From positions 84,565,030-84,629,029 of the forward strand of contig NC_060246.1 in assembly GCF_921293095.1 (NCBI RefSeq): 64,000 bases of DNA, read 5' to 3'. This DNA comes from Ischnura elegans. Taxonomy: Eukaryota; Arthropoda; Insecta; Odonata; Coenagrionidae. Shown one piece after another: positions 15,101 to 26,269 of this stretch. A program made the position numbers and the translations under genes. Below the pieces are notes generated by a model. The model was not told the DNA's origin. It searched no databases and saw nothing but the letters and a program-made list of their open reading frames with translations. Numbering within the stretch: the stretch's first letter is position 1; every line of letters begins with the position of its first letter.

Positions 15101-17768
15101 AAATAAATGGTTTGAAGCATTCTTTATTAAGCAATGGTCGAATCCCTAATGGTCATGTGGCAAGAATCCATGTTCACATCACAGAAAATCCTCAGGTCAG
15201 TGATTATCTATGATGTTGTTGAAATTTTGTTCTGAGTTTAAATTCAATTTATATCAAAATTATTTTCTTATGTAAAATTGTGTGTGGGTATGATTTTCAC
15301 TGACTTAAATAAATTTCATTTAAATAATACCACTATGAAAATTACCGTATGGAAAGCAAATATATTAATGGAATTAGTTCAGATCCAAACCAAATGTTCA
15401 GTTCCAGGATAAGAAAAGTTTGAATGGCAGGGAGTAGTTTCTTAGTTAACAGTCAAAAAGTCAACCAATGAGTAAATTACCCCTGGAAACAAATCGTTTA
15501 TTAGAAATGTCTTAATTATAATGGACATTAAATCAATGATGTATGTGCTATGGTATTTTTGCGATGATTCATAGCACTATTCAGCATCACATAGGTTAAT
15601 GTTTGATTGAAGTTTTCGAGTTCACAGTTACTTCAGTTTTTTCATTGCAATGAATTGAGTACCTTACTTATTTTTCGAGGTGATTATTAAATCTCCCACC
15701 AATGGAAAAGGGAAAGTGTAAGGAACTCCTGATGTTTCTTAAATATAGTTTTAATAATTCCATTTGGAGAAATCTGTTCATGCAAATAACGTGGTAAATA
15801 AAAATGAATGATAATAATCGTACCATTAGAACTATTATTTTTTTTAAATAATGTATGGTAGTTTGCTATGCAATGTATGCAAATATTTTTAGGCATAGTA
15901 ATACTTTTGGAGATAGTGCTGCGTTTCTTCTCATTGAATTTGAAACGCAGCAGTAGACATATACCATGATCTTTTGCAATTGTATATGGATAGTAAAGTC
16001 AAATTTTGCCAGAGAGATATGGTGGAATGGCATATCGATTGACAAATAAAGATATTATATTGCCCACTAATTTTATTCAACAGCTCTTAACAAGTGTTTT
16101 GATTGCCTTGCAATCATCATCAGGTACTAATAGCATTTACTAGAATTATCTTGAAAAGAGCTGACCTTAAATAAAGTGAAGTGACATTAGAAAGGATTGT
16201 GTTATGTGTGGACACAATGTAATCATTAATACAAATGCTACCTTTGGTGGTGACCATAATTATAATAAATACCATGTTTGTAGTCTACTTCTAAACATGT
16301 AGTTGGTATGTTTGAGTAATTGATGCATTTTATTTATTTTTATGAATATCCATTAATTTAATTTGGAAATGTTTAACTGATGTTCCTATCCCAAGTTGTG
16401 GCTTAGTCGCAATCTTCTTATGTTATTCTTTGAAAAGGTAATTTTGTGAAGATATATTATGCATGTTTGATTGCTCACCAAACCATTGCATTTACTGTTT
16501 TTTTAGATAAAAATGGATTATTTATTATCCTTAACATGCTTCACTGGGGTTTTATTTAGTTAACCATTTTTACACCTACACTTCATCATTTACGGTCATG
16601 AAGAACTTAAACCAAAGATAGTGGATTCAAAATCTATCATTTTTTCATATCCTTATTCATGAATTTTAAGAATGGAAGTTCTTACTCACTCTACTTGTTA
16701 TAAAGTTACTGTTTTCTTCTTTCAAATTTAGTTGCTGAATTTTGTCCCATATTTTAAACATTCAAGATTAGGAATTTATTTTTCCAAGTTTCCTCTACAG
16801 CTGTAAATTTTCTATTAAAAGTTTGTCAATTTTTTTATATTCTTTGTAAGTCTCTAAAGTAAAAGAGACTTAATGAAAGGCCATGAGTCATTTCCATAAA
16901 AATTATTTATGTTGTTAACCATCTCATTTAAATCGTAAATTTTCAAATCAAGCTACTTTATGACTGATTTTTCACTAGTGGCTTGCAAAATATGAGTCAA
17001 CTTTATAGCCATTCACAAAGTGTTTCGCAATCACCTCTTTTTCTTGCATCAAGGAAATATTGAGTTGAAATGGAAAAGTACACATTATTGTCTATTCCCT
17101 CTTTATAGTATGATCTCGGCACTGTGTCACGTATCCCCCTCCCAAAGCATCTCAGCCAATATACAGCTATCGGAGTCCACACGGATGGTGAAGGAGACAC
17201 AGTTCTTTGGCCAGGCTGCAACTCCACAGAGAAGGCTTCGAACTTGCTGCTTGGCGAGTCGGAGGATGAGGACGAGGAAGATGAGGGGGTGGTGGAGGGG
17301 ATGCGTGGAGGTGGAGGAGGCAACAGTGTGAGCGGTGGCGGAAGCGTCGGCGATCCAGACACAACGCAGCTGACGAGCCTTAGCTACGATGCGAACGAGG
17401 ACGAGAGTGGGTGTGTTGGTGGTGGCCGTGTGGGGGACAGTGGGGCTCCGTCGTCATCTTGTGGGGTCGACCAGGAGGACTCGAGTCGTTCAGTTACTAC
17501 TTCAGGGCAATCGGAGCCTTCAAACGTCAGAGCGGCGCCGATGTCTTGGCATCAGCCCGAGTTCACTTTGGGGCACGAAGATAAGCAGCAGTTGTTCTTC
17601 TCGGACAACAGCAGTGGTGACCACGGCTCTGGTTTGAGGGAAGATGAGCCCATTGTAGAGGGCTCATCGTCGAGGTCTGGAGTGAGGAGGCACATCCCCC
17701 ACTCCCTAGGCTTAAGTTTGGGCCAACCCCCATCCACCTCGACCCCCTTGCTGGTTCCCAAAGGGTGA
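1..17768 (+). CDS. Protogenin/IGDCC-like receptor (DCC family), 3' part of gene, 12 exons
   Basis: Single-pass cell-surface receptor of the Ig/fibronectin DCC group, probably in guidance or adhesion signalling. Exons: <1-185, 1603-1758, 2275-2466, 3227-3405, 5162-5297, 6662-7022, 8393-8523, 10553-10740, 11255-11432, 13054-13418, 15082-15195, 17109-17768. All have GT-AG borders and matching phases, giving 947 residues from base 2. Seen in order: a short piece like the last strand of an Ig domain (RLLVNVS); five FN3 domains (about 14-112, 114-205, 210-313, 352-445, 447-545) with the core Trp and Tyr residues, such as VQLDWSAP, LRVTWKP, IKVTWSMP, INLTWIPP and IRLSWKEP; a Pro/Gly-rich linker inside exon 6; a membrane helix at about 570-590; and a cytoplasmic tail of about 355 residues. 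Five FN3 domains fit protogenin and IGDCC4; vertebrate DCC/neogenin and fly frazzled have six. The Ig repeats and signal peptide lie outside the window. Family fairly sure; exact orthology inferred. Confidence 0.85.
428..482 (-). repeat. tRNA-derived SINE head (minus strand)
   Basis: On the minus strand, GGTAGCACAGTGAATAGAGC resembles a tRNA A box, and GCGTTCAAATACC a degraded B box about 30 bases on. Not a functional tRNA: the stems do not pair. Confidence 0.5.
1062..1303. mobile_element. piggyBac-like MITE in gene 1 intron
   Basis: TTAA at both ends (1062-1065 and 1300-1303) encloses a perfect 12-bp terminal inverted repeat, CACGTTGCGTAC and GTACGCAACGTG. A subterminal motif ending in gattctcgtcattt or aattctcgtcattt is repeated twice near the left end. 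A TTAA duplication is the piggyBac signature. Non-coding, about 234 bp inside the TTAA. Confidence 0.75.
1603..1758 (+). CDS. Gene 1 exon: second half of FN3-1
   Basis: Acceptor ttattcttgcag, donor gtatgg, phases 1 and 1. It carries the FN3 tyrosine corner (LIPYTNYTFYVRAYSEKSAS) and ends at the domain boundary. Confidence 0.88.
2275..2466 (+). CDS. Gene 1 exon: first half of FN3-2
   Basis: Acceptor tttttcaactag, donor gtgagt, phases 1 and 1. Encodes APSISLEASS, LRVTWKPLEP and HHKVQWRR, the A-C strands of an FN3 domain. Confidence 0.9.
3227..3405 (+). CDS. Gene 1 exon: end of FN3-2, start of FN3-3
   Basis: Acceptor gttattctag, donor gtatgt, phases 1 and 0. LIPGQAYEVRVLAATSKGW is the F-strand tyrosine corner. 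FN3-3 begins at VPSPPNVHLTAVNSSSIK with no intron at this domain boundary. Confidence 0.9.
5162..5297 (+). CDS. Gene 1 exon: middle of FN3-3
   Basis: Acceptor gtgtttag, donor gtatgt, phases 0 and 1. Starts VTWSMPKDEKVTPDGFRLYY, the B-C strand core with its tryptophan. Confidence 0.9.
6662..7022 (+). CDS. Gene 1 exon: end of FN3-3, Pro/Gly linker, start of FN3-4
   Basis: Acceptor ctatgttgcag, donor gtacgt, phases 1 and 2. After the FN3-3 F-G strands (VQYKVMLQGYNQEGNGSMG) comes a low-complexity linker of about 38 residues rich in Pro, Gly, Asp and Ser, then FN3-4 (PPYGLEAQP, INLTWIPPSP, HYTVSYNP). The linker would separate the receptor's upper and lower FN3 blocks. Confidence 0.9.
8393..8523 (+). 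CDS. Gene 1 exon: second half of FN3-4
   Basis: Acceptor ttttttgtacag, donor gtaaga, phases 2 and 1. Contains LKPFTLYEFKVRSHDEKNHQ and ends at the FN3-4/FN3-5 boundary. Confidence 0.9.
8860..10500 (+). mobile_element. pogo/Tigger-type DNA transposon, internally deleted
   Basis: TA at 8858-8859 and 10501-10502 flanks ends that pair as inverted repeats: CAGTGGAACTTGATTAGTAC at the left, and CAGTAGAACTTGTTTAGTAC as the complement of the right. Inside, a plus-strand fragment resembles the N-terminal CENP-B/Tigger DNA-binding part (LEKIEILEEVDRNPL, SASTLSTIVRNSKEI, with stops), followed by an acidic C-terminal tail at 9620-9874. The DDE catalytic core is missing, so it cannot encode an active transposase. 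It lies in the intron between FN3-4 and FN3-5. Confidence 0.85.
9240..9874 (+). pseudogene. Tigger-like transposase relic, catalytic core deleted
   Basis: Frames shift and stops occur between the helix-turn-helix-like N-terminal piece and the acidic tail (DEILEQELLEDEDDAEEGNE). The region that should carry the DDE/D acidic residues is absent. Assignment rests on order and resemblance to Tigger/jerky-type proteins. Confidence 0.7.
10553..10740 (+). CDS. Gene 1 exon: first half of FN3-5
   Basis: Acceptor ttgattttcag, donor gtaagt, phases 1 and 0. VPTAPQDVQLKAKNTTCIRL, then SWKEP and YVIRYTND, are FN3 strands A-C. Confidence 0.9.
11255..11432 (+). CDS. Gene 1 exon: end of FN3-5 and juxtamembrane stretch
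   Basis: Acceptor tatttttttag, donor gtaaga, phases 0 and 1. LSSNIQYHLSLRAETGAGEG closes FN3-5. A Ser/Gly/Pro stretch without cysteines follows, up to the membrane. Confidence 0.9.
11640..11900 (+). pseudogene. Possible non-LTR retrotransposon 3' fragment
   Basis: Broken plus-strand frames (RRPYSFTRHIDQVEGKNS, then DWPLMR) resemble the extreme C-terminal part of insect endonuclease/reverse transcriptase elements. Short and weak; no RT core is present. Confidence 0.3.
11645..11687. repeat. Perfect hairpin, 15-bp arms
   Basis: ttctcttctctccta at 11645-11659 pairs exactly with taggagagaagagaa at 11673-11687 across a 13-base loop. It lies next to a LINE-like fragment in a gene 1 intron. Confidence 0.8.
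13054..13418 (+). CDS. Gene 1 exon: transmembrane helix and Gly-rich inner tail
   Basis: Acceptor tcaatttgcag, donor gtttgt, phases 1 and 0. The helix (MMAGMFTILFCMILCVTSIM) is followed by the basic stop-transfer CHRQCRK. Next is a Gly/His-rich tail ending in an acidic, hydrophobic patch (EMEFITPMLVSVPPETDAHL). Bases are richer in GC here than in the introns. Confidence 0.9.
13720..14070 (-). repeat. Possible DNA-transposon fragment with DNA-binding-like frame
   Basis: The minus-strand open frame 13748-14068 ends with a stretch (AGIYNLGYATQDRIREFLSD) reminiscent of Brinker/CENP-B-type helix-turn-helix segments in DNA transposons. The adjoining plus-strand text (catatttgcttgaatgtaag) resembles common transposon end sequence. 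No paired terminal repeats found. Confidence 0.3.
15082..15195 (+). CDS. Gene 1 exon: short cytoplasmic exon
   Basis: Acceptor cttcaattttag, donor gtcagt, phases 0 and 0; 38 codons containing GGYPNGQINGLKHSLLSNGR and HVARIHVHITENPQ. Because it is symmetric, skipping it would keep the frame. Confidence 0.85.
17109..17768 (+). CDS. Gene 1 terminal exon: acidic and low-complexity tail, stop codon
   Basis: The weak acceptor ctctttatag is followed in frame by YDLGTVSRIPLPKHLSQYTA, then an acidic run (SEDEDEEDEG), Gly runs and Ser-rich stretches; it stops at tga 17766-17768. Codon third positions are GC-rich against AT-rich flanks. No globular domain is visible. Overlapping open frames on both strands are shadows. 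Confidence 0.88.
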   Translation, partial: YDLGTVSRIPLPKHLSQYTAIGVHTDGEGDTVLWPGCNSTEKASNLLLGESEDEDEEDEGVVEGMRGGGGGNSVSGGGSVGDPDTTQLTSLSYDANEDESGCVGGGRVGDSGAPSSSCGVDQEDSSRSVTTSGQSEPSNVRAAPMSWHQPEFTLGHEDKQQLFFSDNSSGDHGSGLREDEPIVEGSSSRSGVRRHIPHSLGLSLGQPPSTSTPLLVPKG

Positions 17769-20700
17769 AGGACTCCTCCAAGGTCCTCTCACTTAATGTT
17801 TCGGATGGATGCGGGTATAAACTTTTACGTTTAAACAATACACTTTGATATTTATAATTGAACTACCTTTTTTGCGAAGTATTTGCTACAGCTGTCCCAA
17901 GTTACAAAAAATCTTTATCAGTACTACTTCCTTTACTAGTTGTTACAAAGACTGGAAGGGGTAAAAGGACTAATAGAGAATGTAGATAGATTTTTGGAGC
18001 ATTATGAGTGACTTTAAATTTTTCTCTTTTTTCCTCAAAGTAGTGTTGGGGTTGAGGACTTGTTTTGCCTTTATAATTTTGTATTAATTGTGGTAGTAGA
18101 GCTGAGTTAGTCGTGAGAAAATTACAAAAATATGTGGGTGAGTGAGTATTGAGAATTGCAAATGGAATCATGACTGAATGAGAAATAGGAATTACTTGTA
18201 GCCTTTATTGGCATGAATGGAAGTCGTGTATTGATTTCCTGAAGCCTTCAAGTGTTTTCATGAAGTCTAACATTGTAATCCTCAAGAGGAAATGTTGCTT
18301 CATGGTTGTCAGGATTGAGTAAATATTTGATAAAGAGGGGTTAAGAAATTATTCCAATTCTGAATCTTTGATTATGGTCAGTTTTGATGTAATGGAATTC
18401 GATGTTGTTTCATGACTCTCAAAACCTTGTTTTAACGGTACCTAACTGGTCATAGTTGATGAGACATTTTTGGAATGGTTTTTTCCTCTGGTATTAATGG
18501 TCTTTGATCCATAAGATTATCATCATTTTTAGATGTACACATCCTAACTTGGCTTATGAATTAAGAAAAAATCTCTTGCATCTGATACTCCAGTCATTAT
18601 TTCCAGGGTACATGTAGATCATATTAACATTTGTTATCATCTCAACTTAATCCTTGCAAGGTTCTTCTCTCAAGTTTTCCTTGCTATTTTCATGGGATAA
18701 GAACACCAAAATATATGTCAATGTGCTTCAGATTGATTTGAAACAAATTTATCCTAATCAATCAGTCATCACCTCAAGGATTACTTTCTTCAGTTAAAAA
18801 GCTTTGTTTTATTTTGTCTATCAGAGCTCGCATATTTTATCATTCTCAAGGATTTGTGCTTGTACTTGCATGCCATATATATACTAGATCCTTTTATGTT
18901 GACCTTGATCATTTCTAATATTTTTGCAGCCATTGAAATCTTGTAGTTCCAATACATTACATGCCATAGTCCACATTTTGTTAAAGTTCAAAGCTAAAAT
19001 GCACTGTTGTTATTTATGAATGATCTCCAGTGAAGGTGCTCATATCTATACACACACAGTTCTTTGAAACTAATTCATCTCTTTCAATATTTACATTACT
19101 AATATTTCAGCAAATATTATTGTTTTCCATAATTTGCTTGCCCTTTGCATATTTCTAAGAATTGCCTGTGAAAAAAGTACAATATCCATCTCTTAGTTGA
19201 TTTTTTGGACCACTGAATTCCACCATGACGTGTTATTCAGGAGGTCCCCTAGGAATGATTGATATGTGAGAATGTGCTAAGGTAACTCAATCGCTGGGCA
19301 AATAAATATATTATTATTATTATTATTATTAACTGGAGACATATTAGCTTTTCGCGTTGATGTAATGTCTAATTTTTGTTTGATGCTGCACAGAAGCCGC
19401 TGTTGATGGAAAAAAACTCACTCATCTCACTCACTCACAGATTCATTCATATGCATGTATAAATATTTGTATAGAAAATTTGGATCCTTGGTGCCTTCAA
19501 ATGTACAAATGCTCTTCAACTCTCTCCCCTCCCCCTCACCTCTCACAGCTCACCAATCGTTTCATTTTTGAAGAAATTCATCGCCCTCCTCTCCCCTCTG
19601 CTACCCCCTCTTCTTTTATTTTTACCCTCTGATCACCATCTCTCTCTTTTGTATCCAATTTTCTCTCCTTTTTTTCTCGTGCCATTTAAATGGAAGAGCC
19701 TTTTAATCTCATTTCTCCCTCCTTCTATGGATAACCTTGTATCCCTCTGTCTAAATAGCCAAGTTACCATGGCAATGGCAGACCAAAGCAAAAGACATAG
19801 AAATAGTTGCAATAAAACTTGTAAGAATGTGATGCATAGATAGTGCTGAAGACCTCGTTTTTGTTTGAAGCATTTACACAGTTCTGTAGTAAATGGGTAA
19901 TAAAAAACGCTTTTGCATTTATTATAATTTCCTATGATAATGATGAAGTACAATATCTCCCCCTTGCTTAGCTGTTAAAATGTCTTTTACTTTGGGCTCT
20001 CCATAAATTATTTTGTTTTCTGGCTCATAGCTAAACTGAGGCATCTATTTTTAGCCATTTTGGATGACTGGAGTACTTGCGTGTGTATGCAGTTTCTCTT
20101 TACAAATTCTTTGACAAATGATTACCTCATTTTATAAATATATATATATTATATATATACACACATATATACATAAAATATATGTTTGATATATTGAATT
20201 GTGCTTTTAGTTGTAAGTTAGCTGTCAGAGGATCTTTCTTTGTGATCAATTCATCTCCTTTACTCCTATTATTTTTTCCGGCTTCATAAGTTCATCCAAT
20301 ATCAACTTTCTATACCCCTTGGCCTCAATGGACTTGACTCCAAATGAATTCATACCCTTTTTGATCCTCGAGAGGCCTTGTGGTACATCCAAACAACGTT
20401 TTATAAAACTTTGTTTTTTTTTTAAGTCTCAAAGCACTGAAAAGTGATTGCTAAATATAACTGTTCCTGTTTGCGGTTGCAAACACCATCCATTTGTCAA
20501 ATTGCAGGCCATAAGTAATGCATCATTCATTAGGTTGTGTCTTTCACTGTTCCATTGTGTTCAGAAAGGTCAGGTGCAAACACCATTTCTCAAATATATA
20601 GAAGTGAATGTAAAATGAGCACTAATGTTATTTAGGGTTTAACTTGATATTGTCGTGCGAGTATGTTTTTCTATTGAGAAATAAAGGTATGTTGTCTCAC

Positions 20701-23700
20701 CACGTGATGGTAAGGCTGTAAATGTAAAGGGTAGACAGCTGAGTGCATTTGAGTGAATGTCCCTGCCTTTATCTTGCAAATACACCCTCTCTTTCTTTCT
20801 CCACTATGCTGAGCCAGCTGCAGCCATTAGGCTATCTTAGCATGCACATTTTTTAAAGACAGTGGTGCGTTTTAATCTGGTGCTCATGTGGGGTTTTTGC
20901 TGTTTGAATCAATAATATCAAAGCCTTCAGCCTCTTAATCTTTCTTCCACTTTGATATTCTTGATGTTACCTTCCACCATGTTTCTTAAATCATTGTATT
21001 TTTGAATCATTTAATATCATACTACTCATAATTTCAAAATTCCGATTGCTTTGTCCCATAGCAATTATAGGGTGGGTCACTGGTGTGTTTTTTCTCAGGC
21101 ATTGTCAAGGATGTCTTTAGATGCTTTTTCACAGAAAGAAGGAGGGGGGGTACTTAGATGTCTGAAATGAATGTGCACAACCCTCGAGTCTAGCGTGCTG
21201 GGTATGTCAGAGTAGATATGGCTTGATTTTGTGCTACATTTTAAATTTAAACCCATGATAGCATTTAAAATTTGCACATTCCTGAATATGATACTTGATT
21301 ATGGTGTGGTGATTGACGGTCATATTGTCAACGTCTTGCCACAAAAAATGCCGTTCATCTGCATTGACATTTCTTTTATGATGCAGTTGATAATTCTTAT
21401 GATTATATTGAGTGCATATTTGGTTTACTTGGCACACTACACTGCACAAATTAACTTCAAAGATATTGTCTTTGCCATCCATTGGGAGAGGGAAGGGTTA
21501 TTCTTTATAGTTAACCGAATGGGTTGTTCTTTCTTGGCACTCAGTTTATCATTCCTCTTATGGCAGCATAACTCAACACATTATTCATATTTCTTTTTTA
21601 TATTCATGGCATGGGCCTCCAATGATGAACTACCTCACAGCTACTTTTGTACCCTCTGGTGTTATCTCAGGGAGTTAAACTTTAAGTAGCACACCAGGGG
21701 AGATTTTCATGTACTCCATTTTTCTACCTTACCTTTTCCTTACCCTTATCCACTCCAAATAGCTAATGCTTGGCAACTGTATACCATAATGACACAATAA
21801 TATTCAGCAACTGTTCACATTGTAACACTCCAACAGCATCTACTCATTGCAGTGCCCAATGTTTTGGATAATATTATGCTTTCTGCATTTTTAATTGATA
21901 GAAGCTACCTGCTTTGCTGGTAATATTAAGTATTTATAAATAAAATAAATTTATATATATACATATATCTATATATGTGACTATAAAATATACAAATCTG
22001 AGAAATATTGATTGTAGGTTTGCTAACTGCTAGGCAGTTGAAAGAACAAGGAATAATGGTACACATCCATCCATTTGTTGGGAAAATGAACTGTTTTTTG
22101 GATTTAAATTTTCATAACATATGTACAGAAAGTAATGGAATGGAAAGAGCGATGAAATATATGTAATATTTGGATTATGTACAGAGAAAAATGAATGGTG
22201 TTAGAAGAATAAGTAGGTAAACGCCAGCATTCATTTTATTACTTATGGGCTGTTACTTTGTTAATCAATTGTAATTATGAATGTCAAATCAGATATCTAC
22301 CTGGTGATTTGTTGTTTTGGCACAGAGTCACTTATTATTTCAGTTAATGCTGTAATCTCATATAAGGGAGGGTAATTGAATATTAAGAATTAACTTATGT
22401 TTTCACATTGTAACTTGTTAAAAATATTGATTGTCAGAATTTGTTGAAATTTAAAAATTATTGTGTGGACATCCATAAAATTTACTTTGGTGATAACAAC
22501 AGGCTGTTCATTGTTGTTTCTGTAGCTTATGTTTTTCATTTTTTATGCTATACTTTTTTTTGACTGATATTGGCCTACCAGCGGGGTTGCTAGGAAAGTA
22601 AAAGAGTAAGTGGTTCACACAGATTAGGTGACCTTATTTTGAGATGTATGTCTGGTGCAGTTGCAACAAGCCTTCCAATGCCTTACATCTTTTAAGATGG
22701 TGCATGGTGTGTGGGGTATCTCACTCCATAGCACCTTTTCAAGTACCTGAATATTGTTTGAGTGTTTATAATACCATTCAATTTTGCAAAAAAGTCAGGC
22801 TTGTGTGAAAGTCTGAGCTGCTCGTCATTTTGTCAATTTTGTCTTTTTAAGCATGTTTTATTCTTTTGTAAGTAACTGACTAAAATGCTTCTCCTGACCT
22901 GTCGAAGGGAGCTGGTGTGCATGGAAAATTGTGTATAAAAGATGTCCGGTAACTTTTTTCAGTGTTACAGGTACGTTAAGGTGGTTGGTGTGTGTGTATG
23001 TATGTTTGTGTGAGTGTGCTGAAGTTGTGCTTGTAAATAGCAAGATGTTGTACTTGCTGCAATTATAAACTAAAGGGTTGTTGTGGCACTGGTTGTATCA
23101 GGTATACAGTTTCCAAGCATTGTCACTGCACTAGAGTTAACCATTCGAAAAAAATGGTCTTTTTTCACCTAGAAAAAATATTATAATAGTAATATTTATA
23201 CCCAATTCACAGGGTTAAAAATCCATACACAATTTCTTTAATCATAGTGTAAATGAAATTATATAGTATACTATATCTGCTTCTCTTATGAACCAGTGAG
23301 TCCATTTTAATTGAATTATAGAGTATTTTAAAAATAAGTGAAAATGTGATTATATGAGAAGTATAGGAAACGTGTAGTGTGGTTGTACCTAAAATATTAC
23401 CAACATGGTTTTGAAGGTTAAGAGATAGGATTTTCCCTTCTTGGGCTTTCATAACCGGTCTGTACAGAAGGTTGCATTCTGTCGGCATTAAATGTCAATG
23501 TAGCAGAGTTTAAGCAAATTCATTTAGCTATTATTGTTTACACATCTCCACAGAGAATAGGGGGAAATTGAAGGTATACTTCCAGAGTTTTCCGTGCTTG
23601 AAAGTGATGTAGTTGGAATTGAAGGCAGTAAACTGTTTGTAAGAAAATGCTGACACTTGTAAAATATAGAGAAACTGTAAAGAAATATAAGGAAGCAATT

Positions 23701-26269
23701 TTAATAATTAGAGAAGTTATCAGATATAGTTGAAAACAAAAGACATTGTAAATTTTGTGAAATTTTTTGTGATTTTTATTTTGGCTTACTCAGAAGGGTG
23801 AGTTTTCACCTCATGTTTGACATATGTGCTTCAAATGGTACATCATCTGTGAAGCTGCTTTGTTGCCAACGGAATTTTTTGTACAAGAAACTCCTCCAAC
23901 TCAGAACAAGGGCATGTGACAACACATTTATTCTCACAACACTTGAAGGAAAAAATAGCAGTGACTGTTATCAACAGTTGGTAAAGAGGAAGTTGGGGCA
24001 CAAAATAAGCAGTGCTTCTTTCCTTGTAACAATACTGTGTCCTTAGAGCTTATATTTTTATATGTTTTGTATCTCTTTCATCAGTTATTTATTAATCAGT
24101 GTTGTATTTAAACAATTTTACTGTGGTGGAAATCTAGCACACGTTCAGTTGTGCATTTCCATGACAACGAAGTTCTTGAGTTCTACTCGGTGCTAGTGGC
24201 CCTGCAGTGGGCACATTTTTCACAGTCACAGATGCTCAGTCCCTCTTGCTCATTGTTTGCACAAAGCAACAAAAGAGAACAACTAAGGTGCAACAACACT
24301 GTGTCACATCCTTTGTTTTGAGGCTTTGTTAGTCTCAGCGCCGTAAATGCTACCTCAAGACAGGCAATACATAACAACTAATTCAAGGGCATTCTTGTCA
24401 CTTGACTTGAAGTTTAGTTTTTGCAAATTGACTTTGTATTCCTGTTCATACACATCCATTTCTATAAATGTTATATTTTGTCAGGTGCACTATTATTTTT
24501 TATGGAGATTTGAAGTCACAATCTGTTATTCACTCAGGAAAAGGTTATTATGTGTTTTCTGAAATTTTTTTAAGTATGCACTTCAAATTTGTGGTGTGAA
24601 ACTGTTGTCATCGAATCTCTGTAATTAGTTTACCTCATTTTATTCTATATTGCCTGCCTCATTGAAGCAGTTTAGTTTTTAATAAGCATGAAAGTGTTAG
24701 CACTGGGGAGACTGGTGCTCGCATGATCGCAGCAAAGAAAGTATTATTCAGATCAAGCTTATTTTTGTACAGGATGGCCCCTACAAGAGGAAAAGCAAAT
24801 ACTGGGACAAGCGTAGTCTGTCAATCGACACTATTTTTGCCACTCTGTTGGACATGAAGATTGAATTTGATCAACTCAAATGGTGTCACTTAAATTCTGA
24901 TGGTTAAATGAGCCATCGTTCTTTGTCACTATTGGTAATAAATTCAAAATTTCTAAGTTCCTCATTTTACTGTTGGAACATATTCCATGGTAATGCTTTT
25001 CCCAGCTTGGGCATATATGTCTTGGCTCTGAATATGTGCATTTGACTGACTACGTGTTTGTAATATATGAGAATGTTCCCTTAGGCTTTTGTTATAAGAG
25101 GAACAAACCCTTTTACGATGAATGAATTCTATATAATAAGTCAAATAAAAAGCAAGTCACACAAATTGTTGTATTTTCATTTATGCCTAGTCCTTTTGGG
25201 TGATGTCATACTAGAATTAGCGCAAGTAATCCTGTGCTCAGATACTAGTTTGACGTGCACTATTCTATTAGTGTGAATAGTCAATGGTGATAAAGGAAGT
25301 GAAGACGGAGTTATGGAAATGGCAAAGAATAGGTTCGCGCTCCCAAGTTCCATTCATCAGACATATCCTCTTACGCCTTAGCTCTATGAAATTGGGGACC
25401 GTTAGCTTTCAACCAAGCAATGATGGGGTCTCTCATGACATGAATTATGTAGCTACTCTGATGAGGAATTCAGTAGATGGAGGGAGAATGGTAACGGAAA
25501 TATAGGGTGGGTCTATGGGGGATTCACTCCTGGTACCTCTTGTAAGTCTTAAGACTTTTATTCCTGGACCACCAGGAGCAGGAAGGATGAAAGTAAATGA
25601 AAAACAGATGAGGTGCCTTCATAATAAGTAGTCGGTGGAGGCAAAGGATGGAGAATGTCATTCAGGTGATGTGGACTATCAATAGCAAAACTGAATTTAC
25701 TCTTTCTAAAGAAATTGGAGGAATAATCTCAAGAGTTTTCTTTCGATGATGGAAGGCGAAGTTCCATGACTATGAAAAACAAATCTTCCTCTGGAAAAAT
25801 CAGCCATTCACTGATAACTTATTAAAGAAATGCAAAAGTTGCCTTCCACTTTTAGGTGTCATGAGAATTGCAGTTCATTAACTCATTCTGGCAGAGTCCT
25901 TCATCTAAAGGATGGATCACATTCTTATTTTTCATGTGAGAATTTTGATTCAATGCATTACTCATGAGTGACCTATTTGTACTCTAATTCACGCAAATAT
26001 GTGACATTTAATAACTAGGAATGATGGTAAGTTGGCAATGCTCAATTCACTTTTTATTATTGCCGATTGTGACAGTGTGTGAAAAATTCAGGCACTTGAA
26101 TTTTTGCAGTTTTCGAAAGCGTCATGCCCCCTGATTTTGTGCTACAAATTGCTCAAGATGTAGGCAAAGGACAAAAAAATGGAAAACTATGAGTGTTTAA
26201 AGTTTTCAGTCTATCATAATTAACAAAAATAAAACTGATATATTGCCAATATACAATCTTCTCTGCAGC
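17769..26269. other. Gene 1 3' UTR and flanking non-coding DNA
   Basis: No exon or RNA gene is recognisable. The 3' end of gene 1 must lie here; AATAAA occurs at 19301-19306 (next to an ATT microsatellite) and at 21944-21949, but neither can be chosen without transcripts. AT microsatellites sit at about 19311-19331, 20137-20180 and 21936-21990. One 152-codon plus-strand open frame (21231-21689) is treated under findings. Confidence 0.5.
19311..19331. repeat. ATT microsatellite
   Basis: Tandem att units, seven in a row, just downstream of an AATAAA. Confidence 0.85.

Noticed and set aside
17003-17838. Several open frames on both strands over the terminal exon of gene 1
   Set aside because: Only the frame in phase with the upstream exons makes sense; the others arise from GC-rich low-complexity coding sequence.
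22980-23020. GT-rich tract
   Set aside because: Simple microsatellite-like sequence without further structure.
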